Of a DNA stretch of 64,000 nucleotides, positions 63,808 to 64,000 are shown piece by piece (the stretch's first letter is position 1; every line of letters begins with the position of its first letter). Origin of the DNA: Rapana venosa (Eukaryota; Mollusca; Gastropoda; Neogastropoda; Muricidae). The position numbers and the translations under genes are program-made. The stretch lies in assembly GCA_028751875.1 (NCBI GenBank), contig CM054145.1, positions 46,152,807-46,216,806 of the forward strand, written 5' to 3'. Below the pieces are notes generated by a model. That model saw only the letters and a program-made list of their open reading frames with translations, had not been told where the DNA came from and made no database searches.

Positions 63808-64000
63808 TCTCTCTCTCTCTCTAGTGGATTGCAGATGACAGACAAGGTCTTCACATGTTCAGGAGAGTGATCGATTTGATATGTACAGAATGTTGAATCC
63901 TTTTTGCATTGTGTTCCAGCCTATTTATCAATGCACATAGACAGACATCTGAAAGGAATAATAACGAAATTTAGATTGGTATTTCTTATATACCTTTACA
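63463..64000. other. Unassigned sequence with a CT array
   Basis: CAGA units at 63467-63495 and a CT array at 63766-63822. No gene or interspersed repeat is recognised. Confidence 0.5.

Overview
This window looks like a piece of a large, repeat-dense animal nuclear genome. It is intron/intergenic in character, with no operons, no bacterial gene spacing and no complete host gene. The mixture of CR1/L2-like, Rex1/CR1-like, RTE-like and RNase H-bearing LINEs, tRNA-derived SINEs and abundant microsatellites points to a mollusc, probably a gastropod. That assignment is an inference from repeat types remembered from molluscs and was not tested by any search.

Layout. 0-24.7 kb: LINE and SINE territory. 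It holds an antisense RNase H fragment (1-1060), a decayed near-full-length LINE with an esterase-type ORF1, endonuclease, RT and RNase H (4148-9735), a CR1/L2-like LINE nested in an antisense RTE-like LINE (12815-15180), and a Rex1/CR1-like LINE with internal deletions (18925-20515), mixed with SINEs and CA/CT/TA arrays. 25.4-28.5 kb: three consecutive minisatellites of different unit (about 37, about 68 and 32 bp). 28.5-38.9 kb: the most repeat-poor stretch, with two small minisatellites, a few old SINEs and a weak candidate exon pair near 29.1-29.6 kb. 38.9-56 kb: LINE fragments and most of the SINEs, including a tRNA/5S rRNA chimeric SINE with target-site duplications and SINE-in-SINE nests. 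Near 42.3 kb a short GC-rich segment resembles the C-terminal tail of a rhodopsin-type GPCR. 56-64 kb: microsatellites, a pyrimidine-to-purine strand switch at 58.7 kb, a young 5'-truncated LINE inside a GA-rich array with a duplication of about 56-60 bp at its borders (59312-61293), and a 1.75-kb GT-rich satellite with a conserved TTTAAAAGTGTGCTTG core.

How the parts relate. Autonomous LINEs supply the reverse transcriptase and endonuclease, and the SINEs (named A, A2, B, C and D here) depend on such enzymes. SINE-A, A2 and B share one central domain but differ in heads or tails, so the window records modular SINE evolution. All SINE-A copies left of 25 kb point right and all right of 33 kb point left; SINE-B does the reverse. 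I found no convincing new defence, biosynthetic or regulatory system. The most notable items are the modular SINEs, the nested insertions that can be dated relative to each other, and the satellite architecture.
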